The notes under the pieces: model-generated
Told to the model about the DNA's origin: nothing
Database searches by the model: none
Seen by the model: the letters and a program-made list of their open reading frames with translations, nothing else
From: Stigmatella aurantiaca DW4/3-1
GTDB taxonomy: Bacteria > Myxococcota > Myxococcia > Myxococcales > Myxococcaceae
DNA length: 64,000 bases
Assembly (NCBI RefSeq): GCF_000165485.1
Contig: NC_014623.1
Span: 2,561,501-2,625,500 of the forward strand
Direction of reading: 5' to 3'
Made by a program: the position numbers and the translations under genes
Shown here: positions 45,842-57,520 of the stretch, in pieces
Numbering within the stretch: the stretch's first letter is position 1
How the letters are laid out: every line of letters begins with the position of its first letter

Positions 45842-47428
45842 ATGGGCTTCCAGCTGAAGATTGCCGAAGGCAAGGACGCGGGCAAGGAGTTCCAGTTCGA
45901 GCACGAAGAGGTGCTGATCGGACGGACGCCTGAGTGCGACGTGGTCCTGTATGACGCGGGGATCTCCCGCAAGCACTGCCGCATCTTCAGCTTGGGTGAG
46001 CGGTATTTCGTCGAGGACATGGGCAGCTCCAACGGCACCAAGGTGAACGGGGCGCCCATCAAGAAGCAGCCGTTGTCGGACGGAGACCAGATCGGTCTGG
46101 GCCCGGTGGTCTTCTCCTTCGAGGCGCTCGCGTCGGATCCCGGCGAGGAGCCCAACACCGACGCGGGGGAGGATGCGCCTCCGAACAATGATCCCAGCAC
46201 GCGCATCGTCTCCCTGGAGGAGGTCAAGCAGCGCCGCAGCAAGCGCGAGGTGCTGAAGCCCGAGGGGGCGGATGCGGAGCCAGAGCGGCTGGACAAGATC
46301 CAGCGCTCGGCCACCCGTGCGGGGATTCCCGCGATTCGCGCCACCCCCCGTGCCCCCACCGGCAGCGGCTCGCGGGTGGCCGTGGAGCGGAGCGCCGCCC
46401 CCCCTTCCACGCCCGCGCGCCGGGGGGCTGGGGCGGTGGAGCGCGCGTCGTCCTCGAGGGGGGCCTCGCCCCCGGCGGCGCTGTCCGCCGCGGAGCGTGC
46501 CCGTATCAAGCGGGCCTCGGGCAGCATCGCCGCCCAGCTGAAGATCTTCTGGATCGAGGCGAACACCTGGACCCGCCGGGGCGTCATCGCGGTCATGGTG
46601 TTGCTGGGGCTGAGCGTGGTGGGGTTGGCGTACTGGCTGGTGCTCGACTCCGGCCGCAATGCGAAGGCGGGGGCCGAGGAGCCCCTCGTCCTGAGCGCTC
46701 AGCCCATCGAGGATTCGTTCGGCCTGGGCCCGGACGTGACGTGGGATCGGCCCGACCTGAAGTCCTTCACCTGGGAGTACACGGCCGCCACGCGCGCGGT
46801 CGTCATCCTGCACTTCCAGGCCCAGGGCATCTCGCAGGGCGAGCTGGTGGTGACGGTGAACGGTCTGGACGTGGGGCAGGTGCCCGCCGATACCCTGACC
46901 AGCCGGGATCGCTCCCTGGAGATCATGATTCCCCCCAATGTCCTCAAGAAGGGGGAGATCAACCGCTTCACCTTCGACAACACGAAGAATCCTCCGGGCG
47001 AGGACACCTGGCGCATCTGGAACGTGTGGGTGGAGAAGGCCCTGTTGCCCGAGCTTCCCCCGGACCAGCTCGTGCGCGAGGCGCGCAACGCCTACGCCCG
47101 GGGCAAGCTGAACATCGATCGCGCGGACGTGGGCGCCCGGAACCGGTACCTGGCGTGGAAGTCCTTCCGCGAGGCGTGGCTCATGCTGGAGGCCCACCCC
47201 GAGCCCAAGCCCGACCTCTACTTCGAGGCCAAGGACCGGATGGGCGATGCCCAGCAGGAGCTGGACCGGACCTGCTCCAAGCTGCTGCTGGAGGCCGAGG
47301 GCTACTACAACCAGCGCAACTACAAGGCGGCCAAGCACACGCTGCAACACATCCGCGAATACTTCCCGGAGTTTGACCAGCCGTGTGCGATCAAGTCGGA
47401 AAACAAGCTCCTTGAGTACAACTTGTAG
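45842..47428 (+). CDS. FHA-domain membrane protein with periplasmic region
   Basis: A 528-residue protein. The FHA domain occupies about 1-95 (VLIGRTPECDVVLYDAGISRKHC, then GSSNGTKVNG). A disordered linker rich in Ser, Ala and Arg (about 115-235) leads to one membrane helix, VIAVMVLLGLSVVGLAYWLVL, at about 250-270. The periplasmic part begins with a beta-rich segment (TVNGLDVGQVPADTL, FTFDNTKNPPGED), then a helical, TPR-like end (about 395-528). The topology places phosphothreonine sensing in the cytoplasm and a scaffold outside. It is inside the WYL/PLD operon. Its function is unknown. Confidence 0.8.
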   Translation: MGFQLKIAEGKDAGKEFQFEHEEVLIGRTPECDVVLYDAGISRKHCRIFSLGERYFVEDMGSSNGTKVNGAPIKKQPLSDGDQIGLGPVVFSFEALASDPGEEPNTDAGEDAPPNNDPSTRIVSLEEVKQRRSKREVLKPEGADAEPERLDKIQRSATRAGIPAIRATPRAPTGSGSRVAVERSAAPPSTPARRGAGAVERASSSRGASPPAALSAAERARIKRASGSIAAQLKIFWIEANTWTRRGVIAVMVLLGLSVVGLAYWLVLDSGRNAKAGAEEPLVLSAQPIEDSFGLGPDVTWDRPDLKSFTWEYTAATRAVVILHFQAQGISQGELVVTVNGLDVGQVPADTLTSRDRSLEIMIPPNVLKKGEINRFTFDNTKNPPGEDTWRIWNVWVEKALLPELPPDQLVREARNAYARGKLNIDRADVGARNRYLAWKSFREAWLMLEAHPEPKPDLYFEAKDRMGDAQQELDRTCSKLLLEAEGYYNQRNYKAAKHTLQHIREYFPEFDQPCAIKSENKLLEYNL

Positions 47429-47503
47429 TTGATTGTCACACAGTGGACGAAGGGGCAGGCCGAGGGTTGCCGGTCTGACGGACCGTTCGCAGTGTTGGCT
47501 CAC

Positions 47504-48760
47504 ATGCGTGAGCTGGGGGCGGAGAGGGAGAGGGTGGGGCTGGGCGCGGAGGCGCTTGCGGAGTCCGGGCAGGGGCCGGTGCCGGAGCACGGGCTGGTCT
47601 GGAGCCCGAGCATCCCCAACCGTTTTCTGGCGCGGTACTACCTGCCGCGCAGCCACAGCATTCTTCACGGCAACTCCTGCCAACTCCTCCGGGACGGCGT
47701 GGAGGCGTACCCGGCGATGCTGGAGGCCATCCAGCGGGCGCGCCGCTCCATCCGCCTCGAGACGTACATGTTCATCTCCGATGCGGTCGGAGAACTCTTT
47801 GGCCAGGCCTTGGCCGAGGCCGCCGAGCGCGGGGTCCACGTCAAGGTGCTCTTCGACGCGGTGGGCTCGTGGACGAGCCGCCGCGGCTTCTTCGAAGCGT
47901 TGCGCCAGCGGGGGGTGGACATCCGCCCCTTCAAGCCCTTCAGCCTGAGCCGGGGCCTGCGGCACCTGATGCGCAGGGACCACCGGAAGATCCTCGTGGT
48001 GGATGGCGAGGTGGCCTTCACGGGAGGGGTGAACATCTCCGCGCACTGGGCTCCGCTGGGCCAGGGAGGGGGCTGGCGCGATGACGTGCTGCGCATCGAG
48101 GGCCCCGCGGTGCACGAGCTGGAGCGCCGCTTCCGGGCGACCTGGCGCATGGCGTTCCAGGACCGCTTCGAGCGCTTCCGCTCGCGGCTCCATCCCTCGC
48201 AGTGGCGCGCCCGGAAGACGCCGGGCAAGGTGTGCCTGTCGGTGCTCTCCAGCCGCCGCAGCATTCACCGGGCGTACCTGAACGCCATCTCCCGCGCGCG
48301 GCGCAGCGTGCTCATCGCCGCGGCGTACTTCGTGCCGGACCGGCGGATGGTGGCGGCGCTGTGCGAGGCGGCGCAGCGCGGCGTGGAGGTGAGCCTGCTG
48401 CTCAACGGCCGGAGCGACCATCCCCTCCTGGAGCACGCCACGCGGGCCTTCTACGAGAAGCTGCTGGGGGCGGGGATCCGGATCTTCGAGTGGCAGCGCG
48501 GCGTGCTGCACGCGAAGACCGCGGTGGTGGACGGCGTCTGGGGGACGCTGGGCTCCTTCAACCTGGAGCGGCTCAGCCTGGCCTTCAACCACGAGGCGAA
48601 TGCCGTGTTCGCGGATCCTCGGTTGGGCAAGGCGCTGGAGGACTCGTTCCGCAACGACTGCGGCAACTGCCGGGAGGTCAGCCTGACGGAATTCCGTCAG
48701 AGGCCACTCTGGCAGAAGGTGCTGGAGCGGGTGTTGTACTTCTTCCGCAAGGTGCTCTGA
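47504..48760 (+). CDS. Phospholipase D-family protein, cardiolipin synthase-like
   Basis: A protein of about 418 residues with two HKD motifs: HRKILVVDGEVAFTGGVNI and HAKTAVVDGVWGTLGSFNL. The pair is characteristic of phosphatidyltransferases such as cardiolipin synthase, and other motifs (RRSIRLETYMFISDAVGELFG, RRSVLIAAAYFVPDRRM) fit. It lacks the double N-terminal membrane helices of ClsA and resembles ClsB/YbhO-type enzymes. The start is unclear: TTG at 47429 immediately follows the FHA stop, and ATG at 47504 is the first ATG. Last gene of the WYL/FHA operon and ended by a stem-loop. Confidence 0.85.
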   Translation: MRELGAERERVGLGAEALAESGQGPVPEHGLVWSPSIPNRFLARYYLPRSHSILHGNSCQLLRDGVEAYPAMLEAIQRARRSIRLETYMFISDAVGELFGQALAEAAERGVHVKVLFDAVGSWTSRRGFFEALRQRGVDIRPFKPFSLSRGLRHLMRRDHRKILVVDGEVAFTGGVNISAHWAPLGQGGGWRDDVLRIEGPAVHELERRFRATWRMAFQDRFERFRSRLHPSQWRARKTPGKVCLSVLSSRRSIHRAYLNAISRARRSVLIAAAYFVPDRRMVAALCEAAQRGVEVSLLLNGRSDHPLLEHATRAFYEKLLGAGIRIFEWQRGVLHAKTAVVDGVWGTLGSFNLERLSLAFNHEANAVFADPRLGKALEDSFRNDCGNCREVSLTEFRQRPLWQKVLERVLYFFRKVL

Positions 48761-48809
48761 GGCGTCCGCGGGCCGGGCGCTCTCAGGTTTTTGAGCCGGC
48801 CGCGACGCC
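48761..48809 (+). terminator. Stem-loop terminator of the WYL/FHA/PLD operon
   Basis: The segment immediately after the stop codon has near-complementary arms, GGCGTC-CGCGG-GCCGG and CCGGCCGCG-ACGCC, with two single-base bulges. A nested CTCA-ggtttt-TGAG repeat sits in the loop. It resembles a long imperfect terminator stem of about 14 bp. The T-rich part is in the loop rather than after the stem. Confidence 0.5.
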
Positions 48810-48912
48810 CTGGGCGTGTTCCTCCCGGGCCTGAGGCGCCTCGAGCCCTGGGGGAAGGCTTGGCACCCTCATTGCTCAACGCAAAGGCTTCCCACTTCCG
48901 CTGGAGCCAACC

Positions 48913-50241
48913 GTGGACTCGCCCTCCGTCTATCGCCTCTTCCTGAAGGCCTTGCGCGCCTCGCTCGTGCCCCCGCTGGTGCTGACGGGGTGCGGAGAGG
49001 GGGACTTGGATCTGACGGGCTACGCATCGCCTTCCTGCGAAGGCGGTGGGCTCGCGGTGAGCGGCCTGTCGCCTGCCGCACCGGTGGATGGCGTGCAACT
49101 GCGGATCTCCACGGTCATCGGTGAGGACGCGGAGATGGACCGCGAGGTGAGTTCCTCGGGGACCGTTTGCGCGACGGCTTCCAACCCCCCGGTGTGCCAG
49201 GCCGCCTTGGAGAATTTGGCGCCGCAGAGCAGCTTCCACAGGGTCTGCGCTGACATCTGCAGCGCGTACTATCTGGCGACGACGCGAGGCGATGACGTCA
49301 CCGCGCATGCAACGTTGGAGGCCCTCAAGGGCTTTCTGGGCACCGTGGATACGGCTCAGGAGGCGGTGCTGATCGCCTTCGCGGAAGGCTACAACCTGGA
49401 TTGCGACAACCCGCAGCGCGGCGCGGTGCGGCTGAACGCGGACGGCGGCTTCAGCCTCGTCGCCACCCGTGGCTTCGCCTGTGGAAAGGGCACGGAGGTG
49501 ACGCGGTTTGAGCTGGAGGTCTCCTCCTCGGGGCAGCTGAAAGAGGTGAGCAGCAAGGTCGTCGAGCGGGGGCGTGACAACTGCGCCATTGGGCGCCGCC
49601 CCGTGGGGCTGCGGACGGCGGAAGCGGTGGACTGCACGGACGCGCTGGGCCGCCATTTCGCGGCGGCCGCCCACCTGGAAGCGGCGTCCATCAATGCCTT
49701 CCTCCGGCTGCGCGAGGAGCTGGCGCTCCACGGTGCCGATGCCGTCCTCCAGGATGCCGCGCTGCGGAGCGCCTGGGAGGAGGTCCAGCACACGGATGTC
49801 TCCACCCGCCTGGCCCGGCGCTTCGGCGCCTCGCCCCCCCCGCCCGGGGTGGAAGCGCTGCCCCTGCGCTCCCTGTTCGAGGTGGCCTTGGACAACGTCG
49901 TGGAGGGATGCGTGCGCGAGACGTTCGGCGCGCTGGTGGCGCACCACCAGGCCGCGAACGCGCGCGATGAGGGGATTCGCCAGGCGATGACTCAGATTGC
50001 CGCGGATGAGACCCGGCACGCGGGGCTCTCCTGGGCCATTGATCGCTGGATCCAGGCACAGCTCCCGGACGCCGAGCGCGCGCGGCTGCGCGAGGCGCGG
50101 GCTCAGGCCGTGGCGGCCCTGCGCGAGGAGATCGCCCACCCGCAGGAGGCCGTGCTCATCGAGGAGGCCGGTCTTCCGGCCCCGGAAGTTGCTTCTGCAA
50201 TGATGGACTCGCTCGACCGGGACCTTTGGGCCTGTAGGTAA
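48913..50241 (+). CDS. Ferritin-like domain lipoprotein
   Basis: A 442-residue exported protein. The start is GTG at 48913 with GGAG upstream. [15 protein letters not shown] gives a lipoprotein signal peptide. The first about 230 residues are an unrecognised region with several Cys ([41 protein letters not shown]). From about 240 to 400 a ferritin-like four-helix domain shows the diiron ligands: E in LEAASINAF, ExxH in WEEVQHTD, E in CVRETFGA and ExxH in ADETRHAG. It could store or oxidise iron outside the cytoplasm. Single gene, unlike most ferritins. Confidence 0.75.
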   Translation: MDSPSVYRLFLKALRASLVPPLVLTGCGEGDLDLTGYASPSCEGGGLAVSGLSPAAPVDGVQLRISTVIGEDAEMDREVSSSGTVCATASNPPVCQAALENLAPQSSFHRVCADICSAYYLATTRGDDVTAHATLEALKGFLGTVDTAQEAVLIAFAEGYNLDCDNPQRGAVRLNADGGFSLVATRGFACGKGTEVTRFELEVSSSGQLKEVSSKVVERGRDNCAIGRRPVGLRTAEAVDCTDALGRHFAAAAHLEAASINAFLRLREELALHGADAVLQDAALRSAWEEVQHTDVSTRLARRFGASPPPPGVEALPLRSLFEVALDNVVEGCVRETFGALVAHHQAANARDEGIRQAMTQIAADETRHAGLSWAIDRWIQAQLPDAERARLREARAQAVAALREEIAHPQEAVLIEEAGLPAPEVASAMMDSLDRDLWACR

Positions 50242-50405
50242 ACGGCGGATGTGTTCAGCATTATGAGTCCGTTAAGCCCGACGGTAGGAGGCTCTGCGGG
50301 CATGCGTCCGCTCCCAGAAGGGGGCTCAGGAACCCTTTGCAAGCCGCCAGATGTGGGCCTAGAAGACACCTCGCGCACCCGCATGGGGAAGGACGGCGAA
50401 CGCAC

Positions 50406-53138
<2,733 letters not shown>

Positions 53139-53145
53139 CCCGCGC

Positions 53146-53164
53146 GGTGAGACAGTGTGTCACC
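53146..53164 (+). terminator. Stem-loop after acnA
   Basis: GGTGA (53146-53150) and TCACC (53160-53164) form the outer pairs of a 19-base interrupted inverted repeat with further pairing inside except for one mismatch. It lies eight bases after the acnA stop codon and is a plausible weak terminator. Confidence 0.4.
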
Positions 53165-53214
53165 GGGCCGCTGCGAGGCGGTCCGTTCCTCCTCCCGGCG
53201 AAAGGGGGGAGAGG

Positions 53215-53243
53215 TTGACTGGGTGGGGTATGGACCCTGCAAT
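53215..53243 (+). promoter_or_regulatory. Sigma-70-type promoter before the S41 gene
   Basis: TTGACT at 53215-53220 and TGCAAT at 53238-53243 are exactly 17 bases apart. The -10 matches TATAAT at four of six positions. Predicted transcription start is near 53250, about 58 bases before the ATG at 53308, which has GGGAGGAG eight bases upstream. Confidence 0.5.
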
Positions 53244-53307
53244 GTGATTCGCGGCCCGGTGTGCCTTCAAGGTGCGCCGGGCCGTCTCGCGTTCTGGGAG
53301 GAGATCC

Positions 53308-54829
53308 ATGCTCCGCATCGTCTGGGTGATGGTGGCGCCGGCTGTTTTGATGGGGGCGGCGCCTCCGTTCGATCCGAAGCCTTGGCTGGAGGATTATCGC
53401 CAGCTCCGCTCACAGATGGCGGTGGCCTACGCGAACCTGGATGACGCGGCGGCGCGGGGGGTGGATCTGGTCGCGCTCGACCAGAAGACCACCGGGGCGC
53501 TGAAGCGTGCGGGCTCGGAGCGGGAAGCCCTCGGCGCGCTTCAGCGGTTCCTCGCGGCCTTCCAGGACAATCACTTGCAACTGGCGTTGAAGGGGCATGT
53601 CCTCTTCGATGCGTCGCCTTTTTATGATGTCCGCCTCCAGGCGGAGGGAGACCGGGTGGTGCTGGTCTCGGCGCTGCCCGCGGGCTGCGCGCTGAAGCGA
53701 GGGGCCCCCGTGGAGCGCGTCAATGGACGTCCCGTGGCCGAGTGGCTCGCGGAACTGGAACCGCTCGCACCCGAGCCTGAAGCCACCTGGCGCCGGAACA
53801 CGGCGCTCGTGTACCTGACGCAGGGCCCCTTCGCGCCGCGAGAGGGCCTGACGGTGGAGGGGCGCTCGGAAGAGGGGCAGGTCCTCTCTTGCCATGTCGA
53901 GCCCGTGCCTCTGTCTTCCAGGTTCACCTCCCAGGTGCCTTCCGCACCCCTCTCCTTCGAGATGACCGGCGAGACAGCGTGTGCGGCGATGGGGGCCAAG
54001 GCCCGGCCGCCGGGCGCGCCCTACGAGGGGGAGCCGGTGCCAGGCTTTGAGCCGCTCGCAGCGCCTCCCAATGCCTTTCCCGCGGGGCTGCTGTCCCTCG
54101 GTTCAGGCAAGCGGTGGGGGGGGGGGCGCATTCCCCTGTTCAGCGGTGAGGCATATCCCACCACCTGTGCCGCGGCGTGGGATGCCTGGCGCCAAGGCAA
54201 GGAAGGGTTCTGCGAGGGGGAGTGCCGGTGGCGTTTCGAAGAGGAGGCGGTTGCGCCGAGGCTGCTCGCGGATCTGCCGGCACGCGTGCGTCAGCTCCAG
54301 GCGGCCCAGGTGGAGGGCATGGTGTTGGACCTGATGGGCAATGGCGGGGGCCCCTCAGGCGTGTCCGGGCGTGGCCCGCAAGGGAACGCCCACCTGTGGG
54401 TTGGTGGCGGATCTGCCGCCGGATGCGCTCTCGGGGCTTGGCTCACGCCCCCTCGTTCTGGGCACGACGGCGTGGCGTGACGAGGAGGGGCTCTATACGG
54501 GGCCGCTGGTGGTGCTGACCAACCGGCGGACCGCGTCGGCGGCGGAGCAGGCCGCCGCGCTGTTGAAGGATGGCGCGGGGGCGCGGCTCCTGGGAGAGCG
54601 GACCCTGGGCAGTGGGTGCGGATACACGAACGGTGGACTGCCCGTGGTGCTCAAGCACTCGAAGCTGCGGGTCAACATGCCCGATTGCATCCGCTACCGG
54701 CAGGACGGCACCAACGAGCAGCGTGGGCTCCAGCCAGACATTCCGGTGGCCTGGGGGGCTCTCGAGGGTCCCGAGGTTCGGGCGCGCCAGTGGATGGAGG
54801 CTTTGCGTGCCTCGCTCGAGGCTCCTTGA
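53308..54829 (+). pseudogene. S41 family peptidase with a frameshift
   Basis: An exported S41-type peptidase reading as two overlapping frames. The first frame (53308-54480) has a signal peptide and a PDZ-like or N-terminal helical domain, and ends out of register after VLDLMGNGGGPSGVSG. The second frame (through 54829) supplies the rest, including the catalytic-serine motif TNRRTASAAEQAAALL. Removing one G from the GGG at 54367-54369 joins the frames as GNGGGPSG VSG VARKGTP and keeps the fold intact. The cause could be a real mutation or a base-calling error in a G run. GGGAGGAG precedes the ATG at 53308. It follows acnA and has its own promoter-like sequence. Confidence 0.75.
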
Positions 54830-54859
54830 GCGGAGGTCCGAACGGGCCTCGGTCCCGGG

Positions 54860-54875
54860 CTGACATGTTTGTCAG
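54860..54875. promoter_or_regulatory. Inverted repeat upstream of the 54996 gene
   Basis: CTGACA-tgtt-TGTCAG is a perfect 6-bp inverted repeat in an otherwise gene-free stretch of about 165 bases. It lies 120 bases before the ATG at 54996 and could be an operator or a hairpin ending the S41 transcript. Confidence 0.35.
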
Positions 54876-54995
54876 AACCCCTTGGCGAGAGGGGAGAGGC
54901 CGCCACACGGGTGGAGAGGAAATTCCCAGGGTTATCGCTGGCACTGGAGTTGCTGAAGAGCAGACGGCTCGGATGGACTTTCGGGAGAACCCAGC

Positions 54996-55577
54996 ATGAG
55001 GGTGGCACTTCGAATCCTGTTACTCGTCGCGGGTGGCTTCGTGATGATGGCCACGTCCATGCGGCAAGGCGTGGGCAGGCGCTCGGTCCTTGCAACACTG
55101 GAGGCTGGAGAGGTCCAACAATTCACCCTCAATGCGTTCACGACGAAAAAGGTTGAGCTGAAACACCGGCTCCGCGTGAGGGTTTCGGGTGCGTGGAAGG
55201 GCAGAGAGGGGGGCCGGGTGGTGGGATTTGCCGCGACGTCGCAGGAGGGCCGGTGGGACCTTGTCCGGCTCGATCCGCGAGACACCTTCACCGTGGGACA
55301 GGTGGTGAATGGGCTGGGCAGGGTGGTCTTCGTGGCCCAGGTTCCCTTCGAGACGCTCTCGGGCGACGGCGCGGAGAATGGCTGGGAGTTCTCCAAGGGA
55401 GAGGTCTTCTTCAGCCTGTACTCACCAGACCAGAAGCTGGTGGGTGAGCTGGCAATAGACACCGCTGGGATGGAAGATCAATGCAAATGTGACGTGACGG
55501 CGGGAATCCAGACGGAAGGCTCATCCTTCATACCGGAAGGGGCCGCGGACGGTGGCGATGAGGACGGGGGGGGTTGA
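54996..55577 (+). CDS. Unknown exported protein
   Basis: A 193-residue protein starting MRVALRILLLVAGGFVMMATS, a signal peptide or membrane anchor. The following region (about 35-160) is beta-rich (VQQFTLNAFTTKKVELKHRLRVRVSG, DTFTVGQVVNGLGRVVFVAQVPFETLS). The C-terminus has a Cys pair (QCKCDV) and an acidic Gly/Asp tail. I do not recognise the family. GGGAG lies eight bases before the ATG. It overlaps the start of the next membrane protein gene by about 20 bases, suggesting an operon. Confidence 0.65.
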   Translation: MRVALRILLLVAGGFVMMATSMRQGVGRRSVLATLEAGEVQQFTLNAFTTKKVELKHRLRVRVSGAWKGREGGRVVGFAATSQEGRWDLVRLDPRDTFTVGQVVNGLGRVVFVAQVPFETLSGDGAENGWEFSKGEVFFSLYSPDQKLVGELAIDTAGMEDQCKCDVTAGIQTEGSSFIPEGAADGGDEDGGG

Positions 55578-56019
55578 GCCTTGGGTGGGACGCCCCCGGC
55601 TCTTCACCCGGGCCTTGCCCGTGGCCTGCATGGTGCTGGTGGCCCTCAATGATCACTGGCTCAAGGGCTCCGGGGGAGTGCCGGGCTGGCTGACGGGAAA
55701 GCTGTCAGATGTCGCGGGCCTTTACTTCGCGCCCCTGTTGCTCGCGGAGTTGTGGCTGCTGGTGTGGCCAGCTTCCTGTGCCTCAGCCGCCGCGCGCCGG
55801 GTGGCTTGGATGGCTTTGGCCGTGGGGGGTGGGTTCACCGCCATCAAGACCTTGCCGGAGGCGGATGCCCTGTACGAGACGTGGCTGTTCGCGCTGTTGC
55901 GGCGCCCGGTTCGGAACACGGTGGACCCCACGGATCTGGTGGCCCTGGTCATGCTGGTCCTCTCCGTGGGGACGGCCCAGCGACTGTGTCGGCAACGAGC
56001 GGGTGAGGGCGGTGTGTGA
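55558..56019 (+). CDS. Unknown small multi-pass membrane protein
   Basis: A 153-residue protein with about four hydrophobic segments: ALPVACMVLVALNDHWL, YFAPLLLAELWLLVWPA, VAWMALAVGGGFTAIKTL and DLVALVMLVLSVGTA. The conserved-looking charged turn PGWLTGKLSDVAG precedes the second segment. The start is either GTG 55552 or ATG 55558; neither has a good ribosome-binding site, so translation may be coupled to the overlapping upstream gene. No family recognised. Confidence 0.65.
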   Translation: MRTGGVEPWVGRPRLFTRALPVACMVLVALNDHWLKGSGGVPGWLTGKLSDVAGLYFAPLLLAELWLLVWPASCASAAARRVAWMALAVGGGFTAIKTLPEADALYETWLFALLRRPVRNTVDPTDLVALVMLVLSVGTAQRLCRQRAGEGGV

Positions 56020-56137
56020 GGGGGACCCCCGGGGTTTCCGCCCTCCCGGCCTTGTCTCACCGGCCAGGCGCCTGACCCCCGAGCCGAATGTCAGCAGAAT
56101 GTGTTACGCGGAACTTCCCCTTTCAGGAGGTTCCGCA

Positions 56138-57508
56138 GTGAATGCCCGTACTCTTGGTTTTGCATGTTTCATGGTCCTGGCCGCACCCGCCTGTGGCAAC
56201 TCCAGCCCTGAGCAGGCCGCGGAGCCGGTGGGAGCGGTCTCCGCCGCCGCGACGGCGGAGCGGATCTACGCGGCCGAAGGCGACCTCACGCTGAGCTTCG
56301 AGACGCTGGGCACGTTCGAGCAGCGTGACGGTGTGCGCGCGCTCATTCTGCATGCCACGGCCAATCGCTACCTGCGCAACGTGTTCACCTACGTGCCGGA
56401 CGATGCTTTCGGCGAAGCGCACATCATCAGCGAGCGCCGCTTGGAGGTGGTGCTGAAGGAGGGCCACGAGCTCAACACGGTGCTCTCCGGCCTGCCGCTG
56501 TTCGTGACGGTGGACACCTTCACCGGCACGCCCAACCATTACACCGCGCGCATCGAAGTGGCGCCGCGCTTCTATGACTTCCGCGGCTCCAGCGCGGTGT
56601 GGGTGGAGGAGAACGTCACGCCGTATTACGTGGTGAACGGCGGCGACTGGCTCGTCTACCGCGGGGGCGTGGATGCCCAGGCCGACCACCTCTCGGTGAC
56701 CGCGCCGAACGGCGCACCCACGGTGTCGCGCGTGGACGCGGACAGCTTCCAGTTCGAGTGGCGCTATCCCGCGCTGTACCAGGCCATGGACCCGCACACC
56801 GTGCCGCTGACCTTCACCGCGGCGCTCACGGCGGGCGGCACGGCGCAGAAGACGGGGCGGCTGGTCGCGCGTGTGACGAGCCTGGCGCTGACCACGGGGG
56901 ATGCATACGAGGTCTGGCCGTCGGCCTCCTGCCAGCTGTCCACCTATGACTGCATCCAGGACCACCCCGCGGGCGCGGCCGATCTCTCCGCGTGCGGCAC
57001 CTACCGCCAGGTGACACGGTGCCTGTTCTCGGACGCGTGTGAGGTGAGCCCGCCCCAGCCGCTGTCGCTCACGGCCATCGACGCCTCGCCCCTGGAGCCC
57101 GCGCGGGATGCGTGGAACACCGGCTCCAACAACGGTGCGTGGCACGGGCTGACGTCCCTCACCGCGTTCCGCACGCCCGTGTGCCCCTCCTCACCCGTGA
57201 CCCTCCAGGGCGTGGTGGCGAAGGTGGCCGAGCAGGATCAGTTCTTCCCCGGCCCCGCCGGCGGCACGTACACGAACCGCGCGGGCCTGTCGCAGAGCAT
57301 CCTCTTCTCGTCGAACTATTACGGCGACGGTGCGGCGCTGCTCCAGGCCATCGACGCTTTCGCGGGGGGCGGCGAGGTGCAGGCGTGGCTCTACACGGCG
57401 GAAGAGCCGTGCCACAACTGCCATACGTTCGACCAGCGCGCGGTGCTCTACTACCCGGCCACGCGCAAGGTCATCGTGCTGGACGGGTACACCGGCTACG
57501 ACTCCTGA
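56138..57508 (+). CDS. Exported lipoprotein with a single CXXCH motif
   Basis: A 456-residue protein. The GTG at 56138 has CAGGAGG nine bases upstream. The N-terminus (FACFMVLAAPACGNSS) is a lipoprotein-like signal peptide. Much of the chain is beta-rich (FETLGTFEQRDGVRALILHAT, FYDFRGSSAVWVEENVTPYYVV) with a Cys-containing middle (SASCQLSTYDCIQD, TRCLFSDACEVSP). Near the C-terminus EEPCHNCHTFD at about 424-428 is a CXXCH, the covalent c-heme motif. No further cytochrome features are visible, so the motif may be a metal or disulfide site instead. Family unknown. Confidence 0.65.
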   Translation: MNARTLGFACFMVLAAPACGNSSPEQAAEPVGAVSAAATAERIYAAEGDLTLSFETLGTFEQRDGVRALILHATANRYLRNVFTYVPDDAFGEAHIISERRLEVVLKEGHELNTVLSGLPLFVTVDTFTGTPNHYTARIEVAPRFYDFRGSSAVWVEENVTPYYVVNGGDWLVYRGGVDAQADHLSVTAPNGAPTVSRVDADSFQFEWRYPALYQAMDPHTVPLTFTAALTAGGTAQKTGRLVARVTSLALTTGDAYEVWPSASCQLSTYDCIQDHPAGAADLSACGTYRQVTRCLFSDACEVSPPQPLSLTAIDASPLEPARDAWNTGSNNGAWHGLTSLTAFRTPVCPSSPVTLQGVVAKVAEQDQFFPGPAGGTYTNRAGLSQSILFSSNYYGDGAALLQAIDAFAGGGEVQAWLYTAEEPCHNCHTFDQRAVLYYPATRKVIVLDGYTGYDS

Positions 57509-57520
57509 GCCTTCGCACGC

